In this document: in pieces, positions 45,011 to 56,923 of the stretch
Numbering within the stretch: the first letter of the stretch is position 1
Layout of the letters: the number at the start of each line of letters is the position of its first letter
Assembly (NCBI GenBank): GCA_022225965.2
Contig: JAKJXP020000023.1
Location: 124,001-188,000 of the forward strand
DNA from: Diatrype stigma
Lineage: Eukaryota; Ascomycota; Sordariomycetes; Xylariales; Diatrypaceae
Direction of reading: 5' to 3'
DNA length: 64,000 nt
Notes under the pieces: generated by a model
Databases searched by the model: none
Told to the model about the DNA's origin: nothing
What the model saw: the letters and a program-made list of their open reading frames with translations, nothing else
Program-made: the position numbers and the translations under genes

Positions 45011-46746
45011 TAGCGGGTTTGAAAATGGTTATAGGAATTATCGGGCTGCTGCTATTTACGAAATTCATATTGCCCACCGAATTTAGCCTAAAGAATGGAG
45101 GTATTGCTATTCGTCCCGGTGGTATTCGGTATTCCACTGGCATACCCGGATTGGCTTTTATTATTAATAACGGGCTTTTGCCTCGCGGCGAAATCGAAAA
45201 CATCGTAACGGATTTTTTCGTAGCAACTAAGCCGGAAATTACGGGATTAATAATAACGAATGGACTTATAAATTAGATAAACTAAGGATTAAAAAAAGGA
45301 TTCGAAGGTGCTATCGTAACCGGCCGGACTAGCGTTAAAGCCCTTATAAAAAATATCCGTTATTCCAATCGTGGCCTTCGCGGCGCTAAAGGGCGCCTTA
45401 TAACTATAAGGAATACTGGCGGTAATAACATAAAGGTCGAAATACCTAGGGATAGCATATTCGGCATTCCTATTCCTTCCGAAAGCAAAGGCATTACGGT
45501 AGCTATAGGTATTAAGAATTTTAGGTCGATTATAACCGCTTGTTATATAAATAATTTTGTAACCGCCTTATAAAACAAGCCCATAAAAATGATAGCTATA
45601 TTCGGCGAAAGCCGTAGCGAAATTCTTTAAATATCGTAAAAGCGTTATTACAGCTGCTCCGCGAAATCGAATATATTTTCCCGAATACTTATAAACCTAA
45701 AGGAAACTAAACGGAAAAATACGTTTTGCTCGAGCTATTTAGCAAATTCCTTTATCGCAAGGGCTTTATTAAATAATGGATTATTCCATTTTAATTCGTA
45801 CGTCTTATATCCGTTAAATAAACGTTTAATAATAAAGCCGAATTGCTATTAATTAATACGATTCTTTTAAAAATACTTTAACTAAAGGTGGCAATAGGAA
45901 ATCCGTTATTGCCGCCAATACTTATAAAGGCATTACAAATTTTATACGTTAGCTTAATAAAACGCAGAAACGTTTTTATTAAACCATTTTTGTACCATCC
46001 GGAATTCGTTTATCGTAAGCGCTTAAAGGCTTACGAATAGCCGCTTAAGATAAGCATTGTAACCTTTTAGCAACAAAAGCTTTCGGGAATTATTAACGAA
46101 CGCTTCGAAATTCGCATTATCGTGCCATTTTAATTCAATTTTTATCGTATGATTAATCGCTTTTTAAAGTGCCCATATCTTTATTATTTTCTTAAATCCG
46201 TTTTTTAAGTAAGAATGAAAGCCTTTTAAAAAGGAAGTTATAAAGATCTGGAAAAAAGCGGAAATATAATGCCGAGCGTAAGTTGCCTAACGTTCGAATT
46301 CGCCGGACAGCTTATTTTTTAACCAGGTACGCTTCTTGTTATATTCGGCATCGAAAGGTATAAGTTCGATGGCCTAATTCATGATTAATATGAAATATTC
46401 CAAATTAATATGAAATGAAATATTATCGGACCTTATTACAAAATACCTTATAATTCTGCTTATTTATAACGCAATATATGGCTTTCCGGATTTGGTTCCG
46501 AATAAGCTGCAACTTCTTTCCAGGAATCCTTCGCTTAATGGTTTTCATCTAATATTTCTGGCACAATAAGCTTTTCGGGCGGAAAGATAATCGATTAAAG
46601 CTGCGATAACTTTTTTATTTAGCAGCCAAATCGTCGTTAATTATATAAAATAATACAAAAAAGGGCTTCATATTTATTAAAGCCGATAAATAGGCCTATA
46701 TAAATTTAGCGTATTACGATTAAATAATATAATGCCTTTTCGGGCG

Positions 46747-46998
46747 CTATTGCCCGTAATTATCACGAATTAAAATCGTAAATAAATACCATCCAAGCCT
46801 ATTGGTTTCGTAAGTAAAATCCATTAAGCAAACGAAGCCATTCGTGCCCAAATAAGGTGCCATCGATTGGTATAAGAAAATAAGCCCGTTAAAACTGGCT
46901 ACGCCCTTTTCTTTCTTGTTGCTTTTTTCGGTACAAACCGCGGAAATCTTTTTTACCTTAAAACCGGCTTTTAAGCAAAACTCGTAAGCATCGTCCAA
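46747..46998 (-). pseudogene. Fragment of a MULE transposase
   Basis: An 83-codon remnant that reads like the start of a MULE transposase catalytic domain: a lead-in SFNGLIFLYQSMAPYLGTNG, then LMDFTYETNRLGWYLFTIL, matching the family pattern D-x-TY-x-TN around the first catalytic Asp, then RDNYGQ and a stop. Flanking sequence in all frames is full of TAA/TAG stops, as expected after RIP. The rest of the DDE triad cannot be identified by eye. It sets the element's orientation to the minus strand. Confidence 0.7.
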
Positions 46999-48103
46999 TT
47001 GTTTTCCTTAATTACCCTGGCGCATATTAATATTCTTAATAATACGTTGGATTATAATTTTCCAGTTCCGAAATATATTATAATTTATTTTCTTGCATAT
47101 ATTAATTTTACGGGCGGCTTTTTATAAATCGGTATTTAGGTTTTATTATTAAAGGGCAAGCTTAAGATTTATATTATAATCGATTTCGATATATTATTAA
47201 AAGGCCGTTTTAATTGCGTTGTTATAAATGCGGATATCGTAATCTTTAAGGAAATGTCGATATTGGCCGAAAAATTGAAAAGTAGCCTGTATTAAGGTAA
47301 AAAAACGGATTAAATTCCAAGATAAACGGGGCCAAAATTATATTACTTATTTCCTATATATTCTCCGTTATTACGCCGTTAACCTTTACGAATTTTATCG
47401 TAACCTTTAATTTCGTTTTATAAGCTTTTATCGTAATACTGCCTTTATTGCGAAGGCCGTTATTAATAATATCGCTTAAAATCTTTTAAAAGCAATAGCG
47501 ATATTCGTAAATTTCGTAAGGGAAATTATTCGTAACTTTCGAAGCGTCCAATTTTTTATTATTATGGCGCAACCATACGTTGCTAACGTAAGAAAAGATA
47601 GAAATGTATTTATCGCCGGTCAAGCCCACGGAATTTTCAGTAAAGCCACTTAAACGCGCTCGTTATTCGGAAATCCCGTCGGGAAGTTACAAATAATGCC
47701 CGAACTATAAGATATAAAAAAGTGGCGGCATAATAAAAAGAAACTCGATAAATAAAAGGGAATTTATTAAAAGAAATTGCTAAAAACGAATTAATGAATT
47801 AATAAAAAAAAGGAAATACGGAAAGAAAAGTTTTAAATACGCGTTAATAATTGTAAAATTTTTATAATTGCAATTATTAATTTTTTGCAATTGCAATTAT
47901 TAATTTTTCGCAATTACAATTATTCGATAAGTAGAAAAGAAAACAATGCAAAGAAAACAAATATTCGGAATCGGACTAGTACTGCTTTCGAGGGCCTACC
48001 GGGTCCAAATTGCACTATACCTAAATTAAGTAATGTAACGTCCAAAGGTAGGTAGAGTGGAGAATTCCAGAATAGGGAAGATTGGGGAAATATAACTCTT
48101 ACC

Positions 48104-48112
48104 TTCGCTCAA
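48104..48112. repeat. Right 9-bp target-site duplication of the Mutator-like element
   Basis: TTCGCTCAA, one transition away from the left copy at 44113-44121. Confidence 0.7.
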
Positions 48113-49848
48113 GCCCGGCAATTCGTCGAAAAATTCGAATCTCCCAACATCCTAGCATGGCATTTTCCATCATGGATGCTTGAGCTAGCCACAAACTTTT
48201 TACTGTGCACAGGACTTGTAGTCAAATAGGTGTAGGTAGGTAGGTAGCTGTGCCTTATATCGGAGTTTGATCGCATGGGGTTTCTTGAGGAGAACAACAG
48301 AGCAGGCAGACTTACTCATCAGGGCTCTGGACAACGTTGTTCCGAAAACCCACAACTCTGATCACGAAGTTGAAGAGGTTTACCTGAATAATCGATCTTC
48401 AGATTCAAAATCCATTCATTGCCTACTACTGCTATTACCCGAGGGCAGTCTCGGTACGGCAATGCTTGGCGCTTTGTCTTGGCGTGGGCGCGCTGCTACG
48501 CGCCCACGAACGATCCCACGAACGATGCCACGCTGGATGGAACCTGAATGTCACAACAGGACGAAGTCTTAGGTAACTGCTGGATGTTCTGATGTTTTAT
48601 TTGCCAAGACACCCGCATAGCTGCATGAAACTGTTGTGCATGTGCAGGTCGACACATAGGGTGCCTATGTATGCCCTATGTATGCCCTACCTAGGTAGGT
48701 ATGTATGTAGTAGGGGTTGACAGCTGGAGTCACGAGCCACAAAGGACAAAGAAAAGGTTCGTTCCATGATCAGCCATGAGGCACAAGAGGAGGCACAGGA
48801 AGGAGGCACCTCCGCCTCCACTCATGCACGAGCCAGGGCAGGGTTCGGGGACAGCCCCATACCACCGGTAAATGGGACCACAACGGCACCGAGAATTCGT
48901 GGGTCCTCTCCTTCACTTCTCGGCATCCCCCTCCGGGAACAACTTTTTTTTCTCCCTTTAACCCACCGGCGCACCACTAGTGTTCCCCTCTTCGCTAAAC
49001 GAGGTTTGTTGGGAAATCGATGGTTGGAGTGCGTTGTACTGTACGTGTGTACATACATGCATAATACTCCGACTTATACGCAGTGCAATACCTACCTACC
49101 TCCTACTTATACCTACTTACCTCTTACTAGCTACTGACATCATCACCAACATGCTTAACTATGGAGCTACCTAATGTCGATTGATGTAGCTAGCATTGTT
49201 TGACGTTAGGTAGGTACCTAGACTGAGCTGCTGAGGTTGCATCGTATATTTGGCATGTGATGGCAACCACTTTTCGCCTATCCGCTGCCCGCCCCGTGTG
49301 TTTTCGCAGTGTCGGCTATTCTATCTGTTTCGCCTGCGGCGGCTGGGACGGTTGGCTGAGGTGGCCATGTAATATGTAGGCAAGTTCGGGTACCCGAGTG
49401 CAGGAGCTAACGTTATAACTACAACACCGCATGTACAATGGAATATTCGTTAAAAGGTTACCTAATACCTAATAGCCATCCGGACACTTCTTCCACCCGA
49501 CCTGACGACTTTACTTAGCAACCTTTGAGTTTACATACCCGTTAAGTAGGTAATCAATTACCTCAACAGAGCGGTGTCTTTGCAATTTAATCCAATGTTT
49601 CGGCAGTTGTGCCACCTATGTTTTTCCTACGTTCCTCCTACATTCTCTAGAATTGTCTAAGTACAAGTTCTCACTCCAGCATCCCTGATTGGGCAGTCCG
49701 GAGCAGTGTTGGTTTCTACTAAGAGGAAAAGCAACTTACTTAAGTATTCATTGCTCCGACGACCACTCATGAGTCCAAAAGACGCCAAAATAACACCCGA
49801 GACGATACAACTCCAACCTGTGCACATCCCAGGACAGGAGCATTTAGC
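48113..49848. other. 1.74-kb spacer upstream of CHO2
   Basis: No gene recognised. It has a perfect hairpin (48483-48508) and many CTAC/GTAG microsatellite fragments. The promoter of CHO2 must lie in the right part; no clear TATA box or inositol/choline-type element was identified by eye. Confidence 0.55.
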
Positions 49849-52800
49849 ATGAGCGCCGCGCCCAGTTCTCCAGGTGGCTCTGGCGACTTACGCCACCGGC
49901 ACACTTCCCAGGACGTAGACGCTGGCGCCAGCCACAAGGCGTCCCATGATGGGAATGATCATGACAGTCCCGTGGTAGAGCCATCGAAGCCTCGGAAGAC
50001 GTTTGGTCGCACCCCTGACGGCACGGGTGAGTATGACATGAGTCGAATTATGGTTTGAATAAGATGGGACTAATACCTCGCTGAAAAGTATTTACTGTTC
50101 CTGTTACACATGACATGGTTTCACAACTACTAGATCCCAGGCAGCCCAAAAACCTGTCGGATGTTATTGTACTTGCCATTCTCGGTGTTCATATCTTGAC
50201 TCTATACTTGCTACCCGCCTCGATCAAGAAGCCCGTCTTTGCTGGCGTTTTCCTGTTCTGGCGTGCCGCCTACAACCTTGGCATTGGTGTGCTTCTCCGG
50301 CTGCAATCCAACGAAATCAAGCTCGTTGCATGGGCACAGAAATGGAAACTCTTCGAGAACCCTGCGTCCGGCAAGAACCCACGGCCGTGGCTCTACAGCC
50401 TGCTCAAGCGTGAACTAGAAGCAAAGATCCCCGAGGATTACCAGTACGAAAAGGCCCCGATCGAGTACAACACTTGGCTTGTTTTCCGGCGGCTTGTGGA
50501 TCTTATTCTCATGTGCGATTTCGTCTCCTACTGCCTGTATGCTGTCGCTTGCACACACACCCCGGCCGGGGAGACCCTCGTCGTCACTCTCGCGCGCTGG
50601 GCAGCTGGTCTGTTGCTCATTGGGTTCAACCTCTGGGTTAAGCTCGATGCTCACCGCGTCGTCAAAGACTATGCTTGGTACTGGGGGGACTTTTTCTATC
50701 TGATCGACCAGGAACTGACGTTCGACGGCGTCTTTGAGATGGCCCCACATCCCATGTATTCCATCGGTTATGCTGGCTACTACGGCATTTCCATGATATC
50801 GGCCAGCTACTCGGTCCTGTTCATTTCGATCCTCGCCCACGCAGCCCAGTTCGCATTCCTAGTGCTCGTGGAAAACCCTCATATCGAGAAGACGTATAAC
50901 CCGCCTCTGCCACGTAGACGTGGGGACTCACAGGGTCACTCTGAGATGACTCCGGCTGACGTAGCGGTAATCGACGACCCCCTGACCCCTTCACGACGTG
51001 GTTCGCCAACTCGCATTCACGGACTACTGGGTCTCAAGAACTTTGATTTCTTCCGGAGTACGGATTACTTGACTCTTTTGCTAGGATTTTATATATTCGC
51101 AATGACTATGGTTACGCCCCAGACCCCCTTATACCAGTCCTTGTTTGTCTTGCATGCCCTAGCATGGCGTCTCTGGTACTCGGTTGGGTTAGGCATTCTT
51201 CTAACCGGGCAGTCGAATAATAAGATGTGGACCAGACACTTCTTGAAATATGGCGAAACCGCAATCGAAGCTTGGCGCCAATGGAAGGCGATGTATCATA
51301 CTAGTCAGGTGTTATGCTATGTTTCCTTCATTGCCGCCTGTTGGAAGATGTATGCGGTGCCCTTCGACTGGAGTTACCGTTTCGTGCTGCTCAGGCACGT
51401 GATAGGGGCTAGTCTCATCGCACTACAGACCTGGACTGCTGTGAGCATCTACGACTCTCTCGGCGAGTTTGGCTGGTTCTTCGGGGACTTCTTCTGGGAT
51501 GAGGGCGCCAAGTTGACCTACAAGTCAATCTACCGCTTCCTGAACAACCCAGAGAGAATCATTGGCACCGCGGGGCTTTGGGGTGCTGCGCTCATCACGT
51601 GGAGTAGATCGATTTTCATCTTGGCACTGACAAGTCATTTGCTGACGCTCGCCTTCCTTCGATTCGTCGAACAGCCTCACATGCAGAAGATCTACGGTCG
51701 CAGCATGCGCGATGAGGCCGGCCTAACCAAATTCATCAAGCGCTCGTTACCTCCTCGCGTGAGGGCATGGTCGACAAGTGTGAACGAGGTCATGGACGAG
51801 ACTTCACAGTTTGTCGACGAGTTCCTGGACTCAGCACGCCCTAAACTGGCGGCTGGGGTATCGACAATCGTGCGGGATACAACCGCTCTCTTCAACAAGT
51901 ACCCCGCGCGCCTCACACTCACAAGGCTTTCTCCTGACCTGCCGTCCTGCGATCCTAAGGATTATTCCATAGTGGTGGAAGGCGAAACATCGACCCACTC
52001 TCCCTTCACCGAGAGAGCTAGCGGAAAAGAAGGTACAACGGCGCGCTTTCCGAGTGAGCTTAAGACGATCATCCTGGAATACGGCGCGCCCATCAAGGTC
52101 AAGTGGACAGCACCAGCAAACCATGGGAAGAAGGACTGGATCGGACTTTACATGGTTGCTGACAACCGCTCACGCGAGATCACCGAGGTGTCGTCCCTGG
52201 GGCGCTGGGTACCGACGGTGCCAGGCCAGTTCGACTCGGCTACGGCCGATAAGGGCATCCTCGTCCACGATCAGCCCGTCTCCAAGTCGGACCCGTCCGG
52301 GCCCGACCTCGTGCGGGGCGAGATGGTCTTCTCGGGCGACAAGCTCTGGTGGACGCGCGGTGTGTTCGAGTTCCGCTACCACCACGACGGCAACCACAAC
52401 GTGATGGCGATCTCGCAACCCTTCGAGATCCACATCGGCCGCCTCGACGACGAGGAGCTCGGCGTGGACGCGGACAACCAGGGCCAGCTTTACCAGAAGG
52501 CGGTCGAGAGCGCGCTCCTGCCCGTGGTGCAGAACTGCCTCGACCGGGACCCCGACACGGCCCCTAGCACGCCCGAGGAGCCGTTCGGCAGCCTCGTGGA
52601 GCGCGACAGCAAGTACGCGAAGCGCCTGGTCTACGCCATCCGGCTCATGTTCGGCATCGAGTTCGCCCCCGCCGTCGTCCCGGCCGATGGAAGCGTCAAG
52701 AACCTAGCCTGGAGGATCTGCAACGCTAAGAAAGTTCTCGTAAGTGCTACCACTACAAATCGCTATGAATGCTACTGATCCCCCATGCTATGCATGCGAG

Positions 52801-52916
52801 GGGGATGAGCTCTGTGATGGATCTAACCTGGACATACCCTTCTTTAGGCACCTTACAGCATGTCTCCTTCGGGAGGGACGACGACACCGGCCCACGATAA
52901 ACCATCGGGTCCTTGA
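49849..52916 (+). CDS. CHO2: Phosphatidylethanolamine N-methyltransferase CHO2
   Basis: ER membrane enzyme performing the first methylation of phosphatidylethanolamine toward phosphatidylcholine. Three exons, 49849-50026, 50089-52739 and 52848-52916, are in frame and give 965 residues (yeast Cho2 869). After a hydrophilic start, TFGRTPDGT joins [20 protein letters not shown] at the first splice site. Two related membrane methyltransferase units follow: [20 protein letters not shown] near residue 295, and [18 protein letters not shown] then [20 protein letters not shown] further on. The C-terminal third is soluble ([38 protein letters not shown]). The last exon adds 22 residues, [10 protein letters not shown] to the end. 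Intron 1 (62 nt) ends in AAG. Length, motif order and splicing support an intact gene. Confidence 0.95.
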
Positions 52917-54650
52917 ATCCATCAAGCGCTCGATTATAGCGTTAGGTAGGTAAGTTAGACGCAACACTATGTCCATAGGTAAATACATATCAAGGCCTGA
53001 AAGCGATCTCTCCGAGAAATATATACTCATGATACCCATCTCTGTTTTCATTAATTATGCTCGTAAACACCCTCGAAGTAATTGCGCGTTTCTTCATTTC
53101 TCACCGCCTCTCTATTTAATGGTCCCGACTTCATATCTAGTAGCCAGGCAATACCGCTCTCTAGCCTATTGGGTTTCATTGCATCTCGAAGGGACACCGC
53201 AATCTTATTATATCTTCAGACATCGAGACGGCCCCAACGAGATAAATCCCCGAAATATTAAGTAAGTCTGTTACTAACGGTGTCCCGGATACCTGGATGG
53301 ATCATCCGACTCGTCTGTCGATCCCCCACACGAATCGTTCGCCTAGACTTCGCCTCAGTTCCTCAACTTATGTATTTTCATATCGACCATCATGAACCCG
53401 TAGGCGGCTACAGGAAAATAGCACTTCGCCTTCAGCTTATGAGAAGACCCTGGCCCACATAACTCCCCTCTCTCGCGGAGATACGCGCCTTGAGAGTGAA
53501 AAGAGTTAGTTGCATATGAACTGAACAGTGAAATGGAGCAAACCGGGTCCTCCTGCATGCCCCTCACTCAATGCCCCTGAACTGCTGCATCTCTCTGACC
53601 GACAGTGTAGGTAGTTGGGCGGCAGCATATCGTCAGGTAGCGTAGGTGAGCGGATGCGAAGTAAATGGGCTAGAATAGTCTCAGGGAATGGGACAACAGC
53701 CTTACCACCGATTGCCCAATATTCATCCCGAGCTGCATTGGAACGAACCTAGTGACCTTACTTGGCAATAGTAGGTAGTCTGGATCCCGCTAATCGTAAA
53801 AGAGTGCAAACTGTAACATTCCCATTTCGTATCGTGTCGCAGGAACGACCGCCTGGACGTGCTGGAGCGCGATATACGAAGTGAAATACTGAAATACCAA
53901 GTGCTAAGAAACGTGTTTGGTCGAGGGGATCTGTCAGTGTCGACGCAGCGGCCCAGCGGGACCCACCGCGACGGGGTTAGACAGGGTGAGGCGCCAGGAC
54001 GGAGGAGTGACAGGACGACCCTAGATCTACAATTCCACATCCTTGGCACGAGTCGGTACAGTCGACCTTGGTCGTACACGGCTAGTAGTGTGGGAGACCA
54101 GGATCGATAAGCTGGCTGGCCCCCCTGTCCATCGCAATCGATTATCACTCACTGCAACGGGACCTACAGTAGCGAGTAAACAGCCCGCTCCCGCATACGG
54201 ACCGCATGAAGAAATCACGGGCAGACGGGGGGGAGGGTTCGCTGGCTGCATCTGCCAACTCACCACTACCACTGGTTGCTGTTCCATGCCATCCATCCAT
54301 CGTCCATCCAGCACGTTAGCTTCCGGCGGCCTTTTGTTTGGTAGCCGCCTTTTGTAATTACACGACGAGTAGCCGACGAGTAGGAATTCGTTCCATGCGG
54401 GAGAGCAAGAATAAGCTCATAAGCTCAATTGGAAAAGGAAAGGAGGAATCGCCAAAAGAGAAGTCTCCCCCACAACCACAATCCGCGTCAAGAACAAGGA
54501 CCACAGTTTTCAGGAACTGACGATTCTTGAAGGGACAATAGGAATAACTATAACTAGGAACTATAAAAACCATAGGGACCATAGGAACATAAATACCGTT
54601 TCAAGTTTCGAGCCAATCAGCCAATCCGGACTTTGAAGCTGTAAGTAAAC

Positions 54651-54653
<3 letters not shown>

Positions 54654-54688
<35 letters not shown>
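54654..54688 (+). repeat. (CCAG)n microsatellite
   Basis: Nearly nine tandem CCAG tetramers, perfect through the run. Confidence 0.85.
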
Positions 54689-55296
54689 TAGCCGTAGCCG
54701 CACGAAGTAGCCGTAGCCCAACCACCCGCAATTCCAGCCTTTTACTACCTGCTACCTTGGAGTGTTCTGCACTTACACAACCCTCGGCCAAAACAGACAG
54801 CGGTACTTCCCAACCCCGCCAATTCTGCGTGGCAGTGTATGTCACTTTTTCGTATTTTCTGGACTAGCTGATTCCCTTCCCTGATGACCGACTGCTGATG
54901 ACGGACTGATCTAGGAAGTATTAGAATAGGTAGAAACGAAGAGGTTGGGTATCACAGTCGCAACCCACCACCCACCACCGCCCACGCAGGGTCTGCCATA
55001 GAACGCAGCAGGCTTTCCGCTTTCTGCTTTCTGCTTTCTGCTTTACACTTCCTGGGTTTAAAGATTCTTCCTCACTTTCTTCCTAGTCTTGTTACCTCGT
55101 ACCTCAATTGTCGCCGCCTTCTTTTTTCCCCCTTCCCTTCCTGCATCTTCCCGAGTTGCAGCAACAACCCTTGTTCGCGACGGTATTGACACTGCAGTGA
55201 TACCCTCGTCGTCTTCTAAGCAAGACAGCAAATACCTCCGAGTACACGGCGGGTTGGACTTGTCTTATCAGCAGCTCTTCTATAGCTTGACGCAGC

Positions 55297-55338
55297 ACCA
55301 CCAACCACCAACCACCAACCACCAACCACCAACCACCA
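55297..55338 (+). repeat. (CCAACCA)n heptanucleotide repeat
   Basis: About six tandem 7-bp units about 270 bp upstream of the Cys-rich membrane protein gene. Confidence 0.8.
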
Positions 55339-55606
55339 CGCATCACCACTTCGTCTTTTAGACAATACTGGGACTTCGAGCAATTCATCATCTCGGATAG
55401 GAAGTGCAATAAGTGTCTAAGCGTCTTTGCGCCGCGGGTGCGAGCGTTGTCTCAAAACCTCACCCCGCCATTTGCGATAATCAGCTTTCGCGCGCGATAA
55501 AGAGCAGAGCAAGCTACTTAGATTTGATGACTGTCGTCATTAGCATTCCAATCGAGTAACTCGGCGATCTTAGACTAGGACTACACTACCGAAACTCGGG
55601 TTCAAG

Positions 55607-56923
55607 ATGCGATCAATGCAGGCTGCTACTACGGCTACTTCGCCATCATCAAGCCGCCTCGGCGCCGCCGCCGCCCTCCTCCTCACATTCACCTCTCTCA
55701 CCGCCGCGGTCCCGTACCCGCACGACGACCTCAAAGATGTCGGCTACGGCTACCTCATGGCGCGGGCTTGCGATTCGTACTGCGGCACCGACAACCAGTA
55801 CTGCTGCGCCAAGGACGAGCAGTGCTTCACCTCGGCCGGCATAGCGGGCTGCGCCGGCGGCGGCGGGTGGGATTTCGTCACCACCACCTGGACCGAGACG
55901 CGGACCTACACCAGCACGCTCAGCTCGCACTACGCCGGCGTCACCACGACCGCCGGCGGCACGGGCGAGCCCTGCGTGCCGCCCGAGGGCTCGGGCCAGA
56001 TCGCCTGCGGCCCCATCTGCTGCGCGAATTGGCAGTACTGCGCCGACGAGACCAACGGCCAGTGCATGGCCAACGCCGGCGCGTCCTCCTGGACGGAGTG
56101 GACCACGGTCGGCGTCATCACCACGCAGTTCTCGGCGCCGTACCGGGTCACGAGCGGCAGCACCATCTGGGCCTCGCCGACGGGCGAGGTGGACAGCTCC
56201 ACCGCCACGCCGACCGAGGGGGCGGGCGCCGGCGGCGGCGCCGAGCCCATCGGCACCACCAACGGCGGCCTGTCGAAGGGCGCCATCGCCGGCATCGTCG
56301 TCGGCACCATCGCCGGCGTGGCGCTGCTGCTGCTGTGCTGCTTCTGCTGCATCGCGAAGGGGCTCTGGCACTCGCTGCTGGCCATCCTCGGCCTCGGCGG
56401 CAGCAAGAAGAAGGGCCACAACAAGGAGCGCATCGAGGTCATCGAGGAGCACTACTCGCGGCACGGCAGCGCCCACGGCGGGCGGGCGCAGCACCGCACC
56501 TGGTTCGGCGGTGCCGGTGGCGGCGGCGGCGGCAGACCCTCGACGGCCGGGGCCAGGAAGGAGAAGAAGTCCGGCGGCGGCATGGGCTGGGTGGCCGCGG
56601 GCGCGGGGGCCCTCGCGCTGCTCCTCGGCCTGAAGCGCGACAGCAGGCACAAGGAGGGCAGGGTGGCGGGCGCGGGAGGAGGCCGGAGCAGCAGCAAGCC
56701 GCCGCGGAGCGACTGGAGCAGTTCGTACTACACTGCCTCCTACACTGCGAGCAGCCCTAGTGAGTTTTCGTCATCATCCTCGATGAAAACTCCCTGCGAC
56801 GGGGCGTTTTACTGACCAACATTTGCAAACACAGGTAGCTTCAGCGACGACAGGAGAACACGGAACTCCCGCCGATCCAGACAGTCGAGAACGACGCGGA
56901 CTTCGCGGCCCTCGAGGGTCTAA
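55607..56923 (+). CDS. Secreted/cell-surface Cys-rich single-pass membrane protein, function unknown
   Basis: Exons 55607-56759 and 56835-56923 (75-nt intron with TACTGAC branch) give 413 residues. A hydrophobic signal sequence (LGAAAALLLTFTSLTAAV) is followed by two Cys-rich modules: CDSYCGTDNQYCCAKDEQCF, and later GQIACGPICCANWQYC. A Ser/Thr-rich stalk follows, then a transmembrane helix around residues 223-248 (GAIAGIVVGTIAGVALLLL followed by a CCFCC cluster). The cytoplasmic side is basic and Gly-rich with a second short hydrophobic patch (WVAAGAGALALLLGL), and ends in an Arg/Ser-rich tail. The architecture resembles fungal wall-sensor-like proteins, but no family is recognised. If the intron is retained the protein ends at 402 residues with a different tail. 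Confidence 0.8.

Larger units (their letters stand above)
44122..48103 (-). mobile_element. Degenerate Mutator-like DNA transposon (MULE), RIP-mutated, 3,982 bp
   Basis: Terminal inverted repeats of 26 bp, starting GGTCATAGTTATATTTCCCC on the left (44122-44147) and GGTAAGAGTTATATTTCCCC on the right (48103-48078), match at 23 positions. A 9-bp target duplication flanks them, the size typical of Mutator elements. The body is A+T-rich, poor in CpA/TpG but still containing CpG, as expected after RIP of CpA. The only recognisable coding remnant is a minus-strand transposase fragment (46747-46998). The region 44810-45010 is a run of short CCTAATAA/CCCTTAATA-like repeats. No intact gene remains, so the element cannot be active by itself. 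Confidence 0.85.
52917..55606. other. 2.7-kb spacer with simple repeats
   Basis: No gene supported. Contents: a (CCAG)n run at 54654-54688, a (CCAACCA)n run at 55297-55338, and an exon-like segment at 53844-54000 with a splice-acceptor-like TCGCAG before it but no partner exon or family match. The last 200 bp are leader-like sequence before the Cys-rich membrane protein. Confidence 0.5.

Noticed and set aside
53823..54010. Isolated exon reading NDRLDVLERDIRSEILKYQV after a TCGCAG acceptor
   Set aside because: No upstream donor exon, no family match, and the frame decays soon after; probably chance or an unrecognisable fossil.
55649..56650. 333-codon antisense frame over the Cys-rich membrane protein, and a 330-codon +frame at 55768
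   Set aside because: Same GC-bias artefact; the repetitive Ala/Arg/His composition mirrors the real gene in another frame.
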